A DNA stretch of 64,000 nucleotides from assembly GCA_033558025.1 (NCBI GenBank), contig JAUCEF010000004.1:3410001-3474000 (forward strand), read 5' to 3'. Shown here in pieces: positions 51,784-63,493 of the stretch. Origin of the DNA: Phytophthora sp. 'mugwort' (lineage: Eukaryota; Oomycota; Peronosporomycetes; Peronosporales; Peronosporaceae). Position 1 is the first letter of the stretch; the number at the start of each line of letters is the position of its first letter. Both the position numbers and the translations under genes were made by a program. The notes beneath the pieces are model-generated. The model did no database searches and was not told the DNA's origin. It saw nothing but the letters and a program-made list of their open reading frames with translations.

Positions 51784-53485
51784 GTTTTGAGGTTTATGTT
51801 GGCGCAAGAGAGCAAGATGGATCAGTGGATAATAAGAGGGGGGCCGCAGCAGTGGTCCGCAATATGAAAATTATTTTGGAACAACACGGCTTCCGGTTTA
51901 GTGGTGATCAAAAGATTATATTCATCTGTCGCGCTTGCTCTCCAGCTACTTGCGATGTCCATATACGTTATAGGCATTATTGTGACGAATAGAATCGGTT
52001 TCGATTCTAAAGTGGTTGAAAAGCGTAAGACTCAGCCACGCTCAATTGAGCGAGGCACCTTTACGTTTACTAGATGTGTTGCGGTTCCCATCATGGTCGC
52101 ATGCCATTGTTGGGACCGTAAACCAGTGCATTATTTGACGACTGGTGGGTCCATGGCTGAAGATAGTATTCAGCGTAATATCAGGCAAGTGGGCCCTACA
52201 ACGTCAAGTGCCCAAAACTTGTGACGGATTATCAACGCTGGATGGGTGGAGTTGACATTCACGACCAACTCCGCCTCCAGTCGCACTCCATACAGATGGC
52301 ACTTCGTTTTCGCAAGTATTAGAAGTCACTATTTCTAGGTTTCGTGGATATGGCATTGGTAAATGCGTTTATTACGCATAAAAAATCTCGGCGAATCAAA
52401 GGAGTTGCTCCAATGTCTCGTGGAGAATGGATGAGTGTTCTCCACAAGCAATTGCTTGCGCTGAAGCCCGATGACTTCATTACGGAACCTATAATTACGC
52501 CGTTGCCGGCTGGACGCTCTCGTTCCAAGCGCCTCCGGCAATCCTCGCATACTCATTCGCAATTTGATGATTGGATTACTGTATCGGGCGTACAGAAACG
52601 CCGACAACGCTCATGCGAAGTGTATGCTCTTCGTGGAGTCGTCTTCGTGGTGAGAGGAAGAGATCATTTCAGACAACTTTCTTCTGTCAAGAATGCTCCA
52701 ACAGCAATGCTAAGTGCTTCCTTTGTCCGAAGGCTAGACATGCATACAAGGGCGTAGTCGAAACTGTTTCTAAATTTGGCACTCAGACTTTGAATGTGGT
52801 ACATCTATCCCTGAGGGCCTCGGAAACGTGTTGTCCTCAGGCGCTCAGGGATAATGGGGAAAAGAACGAAGACACAACGCGAGATTTTGCGGGATGAAGA
52901 AGCCGAAGTGGCAGATGAAGAGTCGATAGGTCGAATGTAGAAGTGACAATAATGGCGTTCTTTTGCACTAGTGGTTCTGATCCGGATTCCTAGTTGTTCT
53001 GTCTATGTAATCATTAATGCCACTTCTCACTGGTTTTTGTAAATCATTCCGTCTGTTTGCTGGTTTCTGTTACTTGTTTCGTCTTTCCATTTTTAGCTAT
53101 GTCGTAAGCTCACGGATAGTAGTTAATTTGTGAATCGTACGTCGTATGTGATACTACATTGCCGACGAAAACCTCATACAACTTATACACCCCCACGTGT
53201 CCTGTCACGGAAAGGACACCTCCATACTAAGTCTAAGTGTATTTGTACGTCGTAAGTTACGGCGTTAATTAGGGCGTTCAGGGGCATGATTTCTGGTAAT
53301 AGAGGGGTTAATTGAACACCACAATTCATTTTTGCTTTTTTGCAATTAAACCCAATTTTGGTGACCTCCAGGGCCATTCAACTTGCCTGGCCGTCCGTGG
53401 CCATTCGTGCGTGCTCTGCCTGTCTTCTGTCGTGCCCTGGGATCGCCTCTTTAATTCTACAGCTCTTTTCATTCTTGATTTCACC

Positions 53486-55050
53486 ATGGCCATCACCAAC
53501 CGTCTGATTGTCCGCGTCCTCACCACGTTGCAGCCCCCAGGGCACTTCAAGTGCAACTCCTGCTCGAACCATTAAGGCCGCCAACGGCTATCCGAATGCC
53601 ATCAAACATCTCAAGCGCTTCCACGCTGCCTACGAGGATGAGGACGCCGCCGCGCTGCGTAACCCCAATCTGCTGTCGCTCCGACTGGTGAACCAGCGGA
53701 CCAGCGACATTTACCGCTGGCTCGAGTGGATCCGGATGGAGGGTCTGCCTCTTTCGTTCTGTGAGTGTACCCGCGTGCGCCACAACTCCAAGCTGTCCCG
53801 TCTAAGCGTCGAGACACTGAAGCGGTACCTCGACAGTATGTGCAAGGTTGTCTGGAGCGCATCAAGGTGGTGCTCCTCACGACGTTCGGGATTGTCCAGG
53901 ATGGGTGGACGAGTAACGGCCGCCACTACGTCACGATCTTTGCTGTCTTCAACGACCCAGACATTCCCCGTCCCACCGTCACCCGCTCCAGTGAATACCA
54001 CGATGACCTCGAGTGCCACTCGCGCCGTTTTCTGCTGTTGGCGTTTTGTCCGATGGAGGACGAGGAAGATCTGAGCGCCCAGAGTCTGTTAGACCTGGTT
54101 GCCGACACGCTCCCGCGCTTTGATCAACCGTGGGAACGCGTTGCGTTCATGGTGGGGGACAACTGCAGTGTGAACCAGTACATTGGGCACCGTGAATGTG
54201 CTGTGCCGATTATTGGCTGCACCAGCCACCACTTCGCCTTAGCGGTCCGTGACTTCACCGATGGTGATGACGAGCTCATCGTGAAGGTGCATGTGCTTAT
54301 GAAACGGCTGAGCACTATCTAGGGGCGCGAGATTCTGCGCCGGGTGAGCGATCTCGCGCCCGTCATGAAAAATGATACTCGCTGGTCAGGATGAGTCGGT
54401 ATGTGGAGATCCAACCCGCTTTGGCATCCCTGGATTACGGCACTGTGGCTCCATTCGACTTGTAAGAACCACTCCCGACCAGATCTGAGAATCTCAGAAT
54501 CAGTGAACTGCTCATTGATTTGGAGAATTTCCAGTCTGTAACGGCCGAACTGCAACGCCGACACTCACCTTGTCGGCGGTTCGACGTCTCTTCGACCACA
54601 TGTTAGATCAATACCCGCAGTTGAAGGATCGCTGCTGCCGTCGACCACCATCGTGAACTACCCAGCGCTCGGGAGTGGACTGATCAAACTGCAGCACGCG
54701 CAACGAGCAGCTGATCGGTGCAGAGCGCACGGCGTGTGCTCGATTCCGCCGCAAAGGCGACGACGACGACGAGAGTAAGCGCGACGAGGAGGAGGAGGAG
54801 TCGTTTGCCGCACGTGCGCTAAAGAAGCGCCAGGTAGTTCGTCGGCCAGTGTTCATCAATATGGACTTTGTGCCGCCCACGTCGAACGAATGCAACTGTT
54901 TCTTCTCGTGCGCTAAACTCGTCTACAGCGACTTGCGTAAGTCGATGGATCCAGTTACGCTAGAGATTTCGTGTTCTTGCACTGCATACGGGAGCTCTGG
55001 GATGTCTATGCGGTCGAGTCGGTCCGCAATGGACTTGGCCGCAGTGATTC
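53486..55050 (+). pseudogene. hAT-type transposase, broken
   Basis: Plus strand, first ATG at 53486. A BED-type zinc finger (FKCNSC near 53541, then HLKRFH near 53607, in another frame) leads to the hAT core at 53880-54320: TTFGIVQDGWTSNGRHYVTI, VGDNCSVNQYIG and GCTSHHFALAV, with the Asp-Gly-Trp-Thr-Ser block and the Cys/Asn-containing core found in hAT elements. The C-terminal dimerisation end is near 54860-55010 (DFVPPTSNECNCFFSCAK, AKLVYSDLRKSMDPVTLE, then HCIRELWD in another frame). Stops at several sites make it dead. No terminal repeats were identified. A promoter-like TCATTCTTGATTTC precedes the ATG. Confidence 0.72.
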
Positions 55051-56094
55051 CAATTAATTGAATTATAGATTGTGTCCGTTTGCAGACCTACATTAATCCA
55101 ACATTTAATTTTCGGCAGCCCTGGCAGCACGGTACACGTCAATATTTGCTGCCTTGCACCCGACATTAGCATGGCATTCATGGTTACGCAAAGAGAAGGT
55201 CACCGGAGGGTCAATGAATAGAATGTCACTAATCATTGCTACTGCGTGTGCCACAGTAGCTAGTGATCGCTCGTCTTGATGGCGTTGTCGTCGCCGTCTA
55301 CAACGCCCTGGCCGGCCACATGCGCGAGGTCGCTCACCTCGCCAGAGGTGACCCCAAACCGCGGAATCCTGCTCGACACTGCTGCTTTCTGGTGCAGGCA
55401 CACCAGCCTATCCGCGTCCTTACTCGCGTACCGTGCAATAAGGTTCAAGACCGATAGCGAGACCAGACCCACCGGTGACCCTTATAAAATACCAACTCGA
55501 ACGAACTTGAGGTTCATGAGCGAGAAGAAATCCATAGCGACGAGAAATCTCGAGTGGAACAAGTCTAGGGATTCGAGAGTGAGGCGCAACTTCTGTCCGG
55601 CGTTAGGACAGCTTAAAAGTACTCGTGATGGGGCGGTTTTGGCCCCAGCCTTTCGCCAGTTATAATACCTTTAAATTGACTACTGATTGACTTGTGGCAT
55701 GAACTTGCACCAAGACCCGGCTTTACCAGTTACTTTACTGAGAGACGTGGCAATGGATTCCATACATACGACTTGACTTATGCTAGCCTAAACTGCACAG
55801 TTCCGACCCTTTGACTCTTAACGCACTGCTGCCATCCGTGACGTCTGCACGGAATGGTCGCTCAACGCACAGCCGAGAGGCAGCAAGCTAGATTACTGCA
55901 CTTGGTTCCCACCGGGCTGTAACGGTTACCCCCACGACTATTGCTGCCTTCGTATTCCGATGCGACGACACCATCAAATTTGGACTTTGGATAAACTGAT
56001 AAACTAAACACACATAGCGTCTTTTTGCTTGACGGCTGTAAACACGTTGCCACAATTTGCCCCCCCCTCCACTTGACAAGCTTCTGAGCAGGCA
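55051..56094. other. Unassigned region
   Basis: The 129-codon frame at 55276-55665 and its antisense have no recognised match. A run of seven to eight C at about 56060 lies just upstream of the SDR-like gene. Confidence 0.35.
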
Positions 56095-56866
56095 ATGACA
56101 GCAAAGACGGTTCTTAGCACAGGCAGCACGCGCGGTATCGGAATCGAGTTCCCCAAGCATTTCGCCAACGCCGGCTGGGAAAGTCATTGGCGTGGCCCGC
56201 GGCGGCAGCGAAGCGGACAAGGTGCGTTTTGTGTCCTCGGATGCACATGTAGACGTCTCGAACCGTTTCTATTACGGTATCTACCTATGGCAGTTAAAGG
56301 CTCTGGCGCTGTTTCAACTCGTGAGCTTCGACTGCACGGACGAGGCGGCGATTGCTCAGGCGGCGCAAGAGCTCAAAGACGTCCCCATTGACCTGCTCTT
56401 CAACAGTGCAGGCATCTACATGGACGGCGGACTGGAGACCACGACCAAGGAAATGCTGATGCGCCAGTTTGAGGTGAACACGGTGGGTCCGTTCCTGGTG
56501 ACGCACACGTTGCGGCCGAATCTCAAGCTCTGCGCACAGAAGAACAGAAGCGACGGAGCGTTGGTGGTGACAGTGTCGTCTCAGATGGGCAGCATCACTG
56601 ACAAGACGAGTGGAGGCAACTACAGTTATGGAGCGTCCAAGGCGGCTGTGAACATGGTGAATTCCAGTCTGGCGATCGATTTGAAGAAGGACAAGATGCG
56701 GCGTATCGTGGTGCACCCGGGATACGTGGCGACGGACCTTACGGGTGGACTGGGCGATGTTCATAAGGACGAAAGCGTGCGTGGAATGACGCGTGTGATG
56801 GAGAAGGTGACGATGGCGGATACAGGCAAGTTCTTTCACTTCCAAGGCCACGAGATACTGTGGTAA
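56095..56866 (+). pseudogene. Short-chain dehydrogenase, single-base frameshift in exon 1
   Basis: Two exons by comparison with the paralogue at 57188: 56095-56221 and 56294-56866 with a 72-bp intron (GTGCGT...TGGCAG). Exon 1 is 127 bases instead of the 126 needed: one base too many in the GCTGGGAAAG stretch (about 56176-56185) shifts the frame after NAGW. The cofactor loop TGSTRGIG precedes the shift. Exon 2 carries DLLFNSAG (normally NNAG), VSS, and YSYGASK (Tyr-x3-Lys present). The rest of the fold is intact, ending FHFQGHEILW as in the paralogue. The start of exon 2 (LKA) is at the same place as in the paralogue. It is either a recent pseudogene or an assembly error of one G. Confidence 0.8.
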
Positions 56867-57187
56867 ACGGCGACGTACACGAGGAAAAGGAAATTACTAT
56901 GGACCTCGTCTTAGAGTTCTTGCTGAATGAAATCTGTGACACAAGGTTGTTCCAGTGTCGATGATTATGGAGGTAGGTTGTTGATGGAGATCACGCACAT
57001 GAGCACGCGCATTTGATTACGAGGACACTTTGATTGTGCTGACTTATTTCCATTTGTCACTTGGCAAAGAAAAGAAATAATATTTAGCAACTGATACCGG
57101 GTAATGGGACCCCGTCACCGTATCCGGTTCGAACCATTCTTCAAGAAAATCCGTTGTACGAAGTATCTTTAGCATTTTTCGTTCGTT

Positions 57188-57942
57188 ATGGGTAGCAAAA
57201 CCGTCTTGATCACTGGTAGCAACCGTGGCCTTGGTCTTTCATTCGCGACACACTACGTCAAGGCCGGTTGGAATGTCATTGCGACGACGCGCAAAGGTGC
57301 CAACCTCGACGACGTACGTATATACCAGAGATGCATTAGAAGTTTTTTGCTAACATATTTATTTGTCTGTAGTTAAAGGCGGTGTCTCCTTTCAAGATCA
57401 TCTCTGTGGATGTACGAGACGAGTCGTCGGTGCTTCAAATGGCGCAAGAGTTGGAAGGAATTCCTATTGACTTGCTCGTCAATAACGCGGGAACCTTTAC
57501 GGGCAGCGGCACTATGACCACGACCTCCAAGGACGACCTCATGACGGAGTTTGAAGTTCACGCCGTCGGTCCCTTCTTGGTGACACGTTCTCTGGTACCA
57601 AATTTGAAGCTGGCTGCGAAGAACAACGCCAAGTACGGAGCTCGTATAGCCCATCTGTCATCTGTCTGGGCCAGTATTGAGACTGGCAGCGGCCCGTACG
57701 CTTACGCAGCTTCCAAGGCTGCTCTGCACATGATCAACCGCCGCATGTCGGACGAGATGAAGCGTCATCATATCGCCATGATTGTGCTGGATCCAGGATA
57801 CGTCGCCACGAATTTGCCACGCAGTAGCTACGAAGCTGAAGCTGATCGAGTTGTGAAGGCGATGGTGCGCATTATCGACAAGTCAAAGCTGCGGGACACT
57901 GGTAAGTTCTTTCACTTCGATGGCCACGAGATCCCTTGGTGA
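57188..57942 (+). CDS. Short-chain dehydrogenase/reductase (C-factor-like)
   Basis: Two exons, 57188-57313 and 57373-57942; the 59-bp intron (GTACGT...CTGTAG) is phase 0. About 231 residues. It has TGSNRGLG cofactor loop (residues 9-16), an Asp-containing adenine pocket, VNNAG (near 82-86), a LSS catalytic Ser region, and YAYAASK with the Tyr-x3-Lys pair. The size is normal for a classical SDR, closest in feel to the sniffer/C-factor-like group. It uses NAD(P)(H), but the substrate is unknown. It is preceded by a frameshifted paralogue 320 bases upstream, with the same intron position, so the two are tandem duplicates. Confidence 0.88.
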
Positions 57943-58410
57943 GTGCATTACGGCCGATACTACTGTATTACAATAGCTGTAGTAGGTAGTATTACTTTTG
58001 ATAATGTGGCCACAATATTAGTCCATGGGAAGAGTCTTCAGATTATCCATACCGTACTATGGTTTTCTATTCGGAGTTTTCTATTCGGAGTGTTCCTAAA
58101 AATTAACTTGAAGCCACCGTTCGATGGCATCAGGTGGGGTAACTTCGCCCTTGGACTTGCGCTCGCTAAGTACTACTCGTACTCAGGCTGGAAACCAGCA
58201 GTAACTCGCAATATGTATGGTATTCGTCATTTACTATTATTACGTACTACATGTAGTACTATGGAGTATTAGTAATACAGGGTTTGCCCAGTTAATAAAT
58301 GGCGACATAGGACGGAACTATGACACACGACGGTTAGTTTTTTTAGGGTCGCAGAATGAGATACAATGATATCTATTAATATAAAGGACATGTACATTAG
58401 CTTAGCTGCT
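57943..58410. other. Intergenic, short tandem duplication
   Basis: Convergent 3' ends. TTTTCTATTCGGAG is repeated directly twice at about 58062-58091. No gene is seen. Confidence 0.45.
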
Positions 58411-59904
58411 TTACGCCGTGCTATTCCTTACGTAGTACGGCTCCTCTTGGAACTCGACCGAGCAGTACGGGAACGTGGCGTCGTCGTCGCTCGGGTTGAA
58501 CAGGTTCTTGCCGGCGTAGATCATGACGTAGAAGCCACAAACAGTGCAAATCGTGGCAATGGCAACACACACGAGCTTCTCCCAAGCCGGAATCTTGGTC
58601 CAGAAGACTTTAATATAGAAAAGAAGAGGCACAATGAGACTCGAGAGCGTGATGAAAGTGGCGCCCGTGAAGTCGACAAGGTCAAGGAAATGTTCGCGCA
58701 AGAGGATGGAGAGGACGACGAGGATGGCGATGAGCGCGATACGCAGCGCGATGTAGCGCAGGACCTTGGCGCCGCCCGTGTACTCGGACAGGTCCTCCTC
58801 GGCAATCATCGTGTTGGTCGCAGACAGACGGCTCGACACCTGCGGACGGGACACACGGTGCTCATTGCCTTCAAGGTCCGGGACGGCCGGCGACGACGCA
58901 GCGAGATACGACATTTTCTCTTCAAATTCCGCGTCCAAAGGCTCCACTTTGTGCATACCGAGGACCATGCGCTCGAACATGTAGAACGCCGGGTGCAGGA
59001 AAGTAGAGAAGGCGATCGATAGATGCATCTGCATGAACAGGAAAGCCATGACAATCGAGCCACGGTCAGCGATGAACCCCAGCGTCGTGATGGCGTACGG
59101 GTCCGACGTGTTGGCCACGGAAAAGAGCAAGTTCCCCGACATTTGACAGCCGCCGACAGCGTATCCAGCAACAGCGACAGAGATGAAGAATACCGAAGCG
59201 GTACCGAGACTGACCATGATGACACGAGGCATGCGTTCAGGCTGCGAGTGCTGACGCTGAAGATCCGGGATGACAGTGGCGGCAGCGTACGCGAGTGACA
59301 GGTTACCGAACGTGGTGATCACCTGATGGAGCGTCACATCGGCGGTTGGTGGCGACGGGTGGCCGCGCTCTTCATGGATGAGAATGGCAATGCCGATAAT
59401 ATCCGCGACGATCGTGCCCAGGCACCCAGCGACGGCCATCCCAGTGCTCTCCTTCATGGTCGGGATCAAAGCAACCGGCACGACGATGAGTGCCATGAAG
59501 ATGATCCAGACCGACTGGCTGAAGCAGTCCGGGAACAGCACGTCGAGCAAGGAGCCGCCAAGTACGAGGAAGGCACAGGGCAATAGCAGACAAACACCCA
59601 TCTGGGAGATCACGACAAGTAGGCGACCCCACTTGCCAGCGACCCATTCACCGAGGTCACCGTACGTCTTGACGGTAATCGGAGCTACGAGAAGAACCTT
59701 GGACAGCACCACCGACGAGTAAATGTTGGCAATTGCCATAAACACCAACGCGATCGTAGCGAAAAGCCACCCGGCGCGAGCGTAGTTGGACGGCATGCCG
59801 AGCGAGCCGATACCGCAGACACAGCAGAAAATGTTGAAGGCGGCTTTGGCATCTTCGAACGTGAAGATGGCACTCGAACGCGAAGTCGAAGCTTGAGGAG
59901 CCAT
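58411..59904 (-). CDS. Amino acid/auxin permease (AAAP family) transporter
   Basis: 497 residues from the ATG at 59904. About 10-11 membrane helices begin with FNIFCCVCGIGSLGMPSNYA (residues about 24-43), the Gly-rich first helix of the Aa_trans family (PF01490). Further signs are GSLLDVLFPD, GYAVGGCQMSGNLLFS and the long loop with SEYTGG near residues 370-378. Such carriers move neutral or basic amino acids with protons across the plasma membrane or vacuole. The substrate cannot be told. The helices are rich in Val/Ile/Ala and the loops in charged residues, as in other oomycete AAAPs. No intron is seen. Confidence 0.9.
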   Translation of the reverse strand: MAPQASTSRSSAIFTFEDAKAAFNIFCCVCGIGSLGMPSNYARAGWLFATIALVFMAIANIYSSVVLSKVLLVAPITVKTYGDLGEWVAGKWGRLLVVISQMGVCLLLPCAFLVLGGSLLDVLFPDCFSQSVWIIFMALIVVPVALIPTMKESTGMAVAGCLGTIVADIIGIAILIHEERGHPSPPTADVTLHQVITTFGNLSLAYAAATVIPDLQRQHSQPERMPRVIMVSLGTASVFFISVAVAGYAVGGCQMSGNLLFSVANTSDPYAITTLGFIADRGSIVMAFLFMQMHLSIAFSTFLHPAFYMFERMVLGMHKVEPLDAEFEEKMSYLAASSPAVPDLEGNEHRVSRPQVSSRLSATNTMIAEEDLSEYTGGAKVLRYIALRIALIAILVVLSILLREHFLDLVDFTGATFITLSSLIVPLLFYIKVFWTKIPAWEKLVCVAIATICTVCGFYVMIYAGKNLFNPSDDDATFPYCSVEFQEEPYYVRNSTA

Positions 59905-61999
59905 ATTGGTGACTGGGTTGGTCACTTACAAGGCAAAAGGACGAATGAGCTTCTGCACTGGAAGACAACGATCCACACTGGCTTGGCTCATACACCAGCA
60001 CACCGGGTCTACGTTCAAAGACATGTTGCGCCCATTGAGTTGACTGAGAGGCAAAGTGCACTGTGCGTACGGAACAGGATACAATAATACTTAATACTGT
60101 AGAGAGGATCATGTTGCTCTGTCTGTGCACGTTGCAGGCGTCTGCGAAATAGTATTCCTGACTAGAAACGTCCCCAGCCGCTGCCTCTGGGGACTCTCCC
60201 AATCGCCTGCGATCCCCCATCGTTTAATTTCATCAGGAGATCCGGTTCAAATAGCTACACACTGTACTCTACACACGTCGAAGTTAAACCGCAGCTTGAA
60301 GCTCGAGGCAAGCTCGGCTCGTAAAAGGTCTGTCCAGCTCCTTTCGCTGCCGAGTTAAAGCGTATCGTGGCTTATCCTTATTCAAGCTGGGATGATAAAG
60401 CTGGGCGATGGACTGGACAAGTTTCGCCCTGAATGGATGAGGGAATGGTGGAAATAGTGGCCTTTTTATTAGAGTTTCCATTGCCATAAACAGCCAGATT
60501 GGACGAGGAAAAGCTCGAACTGTATGCTTCCTGTCGCGGGCTGTGTCCTGGTGGTGGTCTGTGACTTGTCTCAATGAGCGTGCAATGACCCTTCAACATG
60601 CTTCCGTCGGTCAGCCTCATCACATATTTTAACAAGATGCTTAAAGCTGAAACAAGCATCATCTCTCCATGTGTCGGAACTGAAGGATGCGCCCAACCCC
60701 GACACGAGCGTTCATCACTCAAAGCCTGCATCTCATCATTTCGCATCCCATCGTTGCAGAAAAGCAGCCGTGTTAAATCGGATCAGAGCCGCGTGCGACG
60801 CACAAAGTCGCAACGTTTCCCCATAACCAGGTCAATTTTCGAGACATTCTCGTTCCACAAGAAAATTTCAGTCCCCAACACTGTCCCCAAACAATTTTTT
60901 TTGCGCGTCGTCAGCACCGGTCGTAATACGAAACCCACAGGACCCTCGACATACGAAGCCATTTCGTGTGTCGAAATGCCGTAGGCTTCGTTGGAGTTCT
61001 TGCTTGACTACGGGTCGGAACTTGTTGTGACTTGTTCGATATGCACAAACTGACCGACAGCGAGTTATAACTTAATCGCTGCGCGATAAAAACTATAGTA
61101 ACAGGCAGCAAATCGGAGGCGGGAATTCAGTAAATTTGAAGAGCCGGCATGTTAAATACGCGGCGCATCCCCAATAGACGAAGCACGAAGCGGTGGTTTG
61201 TCCGAATACAACCTTGCGCATCCAAAATATGGAGTTTGCGTCAAAGTGGATCGTTGAGGCTAGAACGACGACAAGTTGCCGAGCTTGGACCACAAGGCGT
61301 TCACTTATCCAGGGTCAACAACTTCGTGAGGAGAAGCAGCTCAGGTCGAAGTATGGACAATTGTTTAGTGTGCTGTAGTATATTTTCCCAAAGTGCAGCC
61401 AAAATTCGGTGATCACTTCTACATGTTCAAGCGGCTGTGAAGCTCACTCAGACGGACGAGGGTCAGTTCCAGATGTGCTGCAAGCCGCTCCGTATCTTGT
61501 TGTATTTACTGGGAGTTGTATTCACGGTCACGCTGATTACAACACCTTGTCCAGCTTAAATTTCAATAATATTGAAATAATACTATATATTATATTGTCA
61601 GTAGAGACCTCCCTCTCAATAAGCGCGTGGAGTTTTTTTAAACGATTTGCGAGGCATTAGAGACGACGAAAACGAATGACTTCATTGTAATAATGAATTT
61701 GATCAGATATACTAGGGCATGAAACTATGAGGTGCGCTTATTGAGAGATACTTATGTCCCACCAAAGCACCACCGCCGGAGACGCAGCTCTCAACGCTGC
61801 AGCAGGAGACAGATTGTACATGTAGAGGACCTACTGTTGGCACCCAAAGTTATATTAGTACGAGGGCTCAAGCTGTACCAGTACTTTTAAACTCCGACAA
61901 GCACGGTGCAATCCTGTCAATTAGAGGCCGTTTGGTCAATTCAAAGTTGAGAGGCTTTTGGTCAATGAATAGGCTGTTTTTCGCTTTTTCTGCTTCTAA
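59905..61999. other. Gene-poor region, nothing recognised
   Basis: The longest frames (122-128 codons at 60378-60984 on both strands) are not recognised. The part from 59905 to about 60150 is the likely promoter of the permease. 61550-61700 is AT-rich. Confidence 0.4.
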
Positions 62000-62114
62000 T
62001 TTGTAGAAATCGGTTAAGTACGAGACCTATACAAAGGTATGCACTTCATTTTGCCGGGAAACATGAGCCGCTTTCATGTCTCTCATTAATTTTGTAGAAA
62101 TCGGTTAAGTACGA
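62000..62114. repeat. Two 24-base direct repeats, 91 bases apart
   Basis: TTTGTAGAAATCGGTTAAGT, continuing ACGA, occurs exactly at 62000-62023 and 62091-62114, with similar flanks after both. Confidence 0.8.
62043..62062 (+). repeat. Direct repeat shared with 63370-63389
   Basis: ACTTCATTTTGCCGGGAAAC here and ACTTCATTTTGGCGGGAAAC at 63370-63389, the same direction, differing at one base. They may be parts of related mobile-element ends. Confidence 0.55.
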
Positions 62115-63369
62115 AACTTATATAAATGTGAGACCTCGTCAAATGCCCGGATTCTATTCAACCTAAGTATATTTTGCGATTTGAGCACACCGTCGTAAAG
62201 AAGGGCGTCTCCTCTTTCGTTTGAGGTGCCTCGCGCTCATAACATTGCATATCGGCAGTGTGGCTGGCTCCTAAAAGAATACACCCAGACTAACACCGGA
62301 TCGAAAAACTCCTTTTGGGGGCAATCGAATCGTCTTGCCTAACAAATCAATAACGCCTACCCACGCGCTCTTATTCAGGCTACTTCTCTTTCTAATTTTG
62401 GATGCAAGGTCCCACTTTTTGGCAGTGTTAGCAACAGTACAGCGAGAAGGATCATTTCGTTTGACCGTTGAAATTAGTATTGAGGACGCCAGAATCAAAA
62501 TGTTTTAAACCGATCCGACTTGTCTACTTTGGAGCCTTGTGTGCTCGCTTCCTGGTGCGCTCTCCTTGCTTCGGTCACAACGCTACCCACCTCAGCTATG
62601 AAGGACCTGGACCACTTCATCAGCCATCGTACGTCCACCTTGCTTACATGCTGATTTAGCTTGTTGCCGTGGAGTTTAAGTGAGATTCGGCCTTTACTGA
62701 TCTGCTTACAATACCTGGTTACGGAAGCCGTTGTCTTGTAGCAATAATACCAGCTTCCCTGCATACGCGGCCCACTAACGGCAGATTAAAAAAAAAAGCT
62801 TTTTTTTTTTCCTTTCATTCGCAGCGCACTGCCGGGTCCACCTCGCGCAGCATGGCTAATGCTGTTAACATGCTCTGCTTCTGGTCACAGTTGGTCATTT
62901 GCGATACGGAGCAGATGAAGTCTCCCACCAGCTTCTCTTTTCTACGTAGGCAGGTGTCTCGAAAGGATCCGCTGCTACAAGAGACCGAATTCCTTCCTGA
63001 AGATCAGCGCCAAATGAATTGATGCTTGTGTCCTCGTCAAGCGACTCAGTATCACTAGGGACTCCCTAGGCCCCGCAAGCACTTCGGAACGGTCTCCCGA
63101 GTTACTCTCCCCGCTCCAGACACTGCCACTCTCAGATTCGCTGCCCTCCGCAGCTTCGCCGCCATCCACCACGCAGAGATTGACGCGCGCTAGCTCATCG
63201 CCCCCTTGGTTCCAGGTGAACACTTGTCTGAACCACCCCACGAGAAAAAAGGCCTCCTGAAAAACGTCTGCTAAGTTCGGTTTTTGCTCCACTCACTTTA
63301 GAGACGGACATCTCGATAACTCTAAATGGCGCGGTGGAATCATGGTGTGTGACACAGTCGCATGTATAC
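62115..63369. other. Unassigned region with frame at 62975-63292
   Basis: A 105-codon minus-strand frame (62975-63292) with an acidic Gly/Ser-rich middle matches nothing recognised. A palindromic A10-GC-T10 tract lies at 62788-62809. Confidence 0.35.
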
Positions 63370-63493
63370 ACTTCATTTTGGCGGGAAACTAGTGGTGGTG
63401 GTGGTGTGAACGCGAGAACTGGTTGGCGGCAGCTCAACGTTGGCAAAAACACACGATTAGCTTCAGCATTGTTCATTTCCCCAAGCATGCGCA

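Larger units (their letters stand above)
49714..52760 (+). pseudogene. PiggyBac-type transposase of element B, broken
   Basis: Plus strand, several frames. It starts near 49714 (MARKKTFQYFNQVDF), with a frame shift near 49910 and a stop near 50037. A GT-AG gap (50103-50168) joins to an acidic region at 50169-50960, then a dimer-like helical part to about 51330. The catalytic core holds SFDEGVLPSTSRR and MPDKPHRYGTKMF (about 51570-51670). YSSVALALQLL-type helices are near 51905, and TDYQRWMGGVDIHDQLR near 52220 is the well-known piggyBac-family block. FVDMALVNAFITHKKSRR is near 52345, and a C-terminal Cys-rich finger (FFCQECSNSNAKCFLCPKAR) near 52680. Stops and frame changes make it non-functional. 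Confidence 0.78.
49643..53307. mobile_element. PiggyBac-like DNA transposon B with exact 14-bp TIRs
   Basis: 3665 bp, flanked by TTAA on both sides (49639-49642, 53308-53311). The ends are perfect 14-bp inverted repeats, CCCCTCTATTACCA on the left and TGGTAATAGAGGGG on the right. Inside is a plus-strand PiggyBac-type transposase relic. An odd-palindrome motif (GTCGTAASTTAC) recurs near both ends and within it. Confidence 0.88.

Noticed and set aside
57100..57180. A tRNA-like GGTTCGAACC stretch
   Set aside because: No acceptor stem, D arm or anticodon arm can be paired around it.
58366..59022. 218-codon plus-strand frame
   Set aside because: Antisense to the AAAP permease; charge-rich and without a family match.
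12151..59904. RxLR or Crinkler effector genes
   Set aside because: No small secreted frame with RxLR-EER or LxLFLAK motifs was found; the only clear secreted protein is the pectate lyase.
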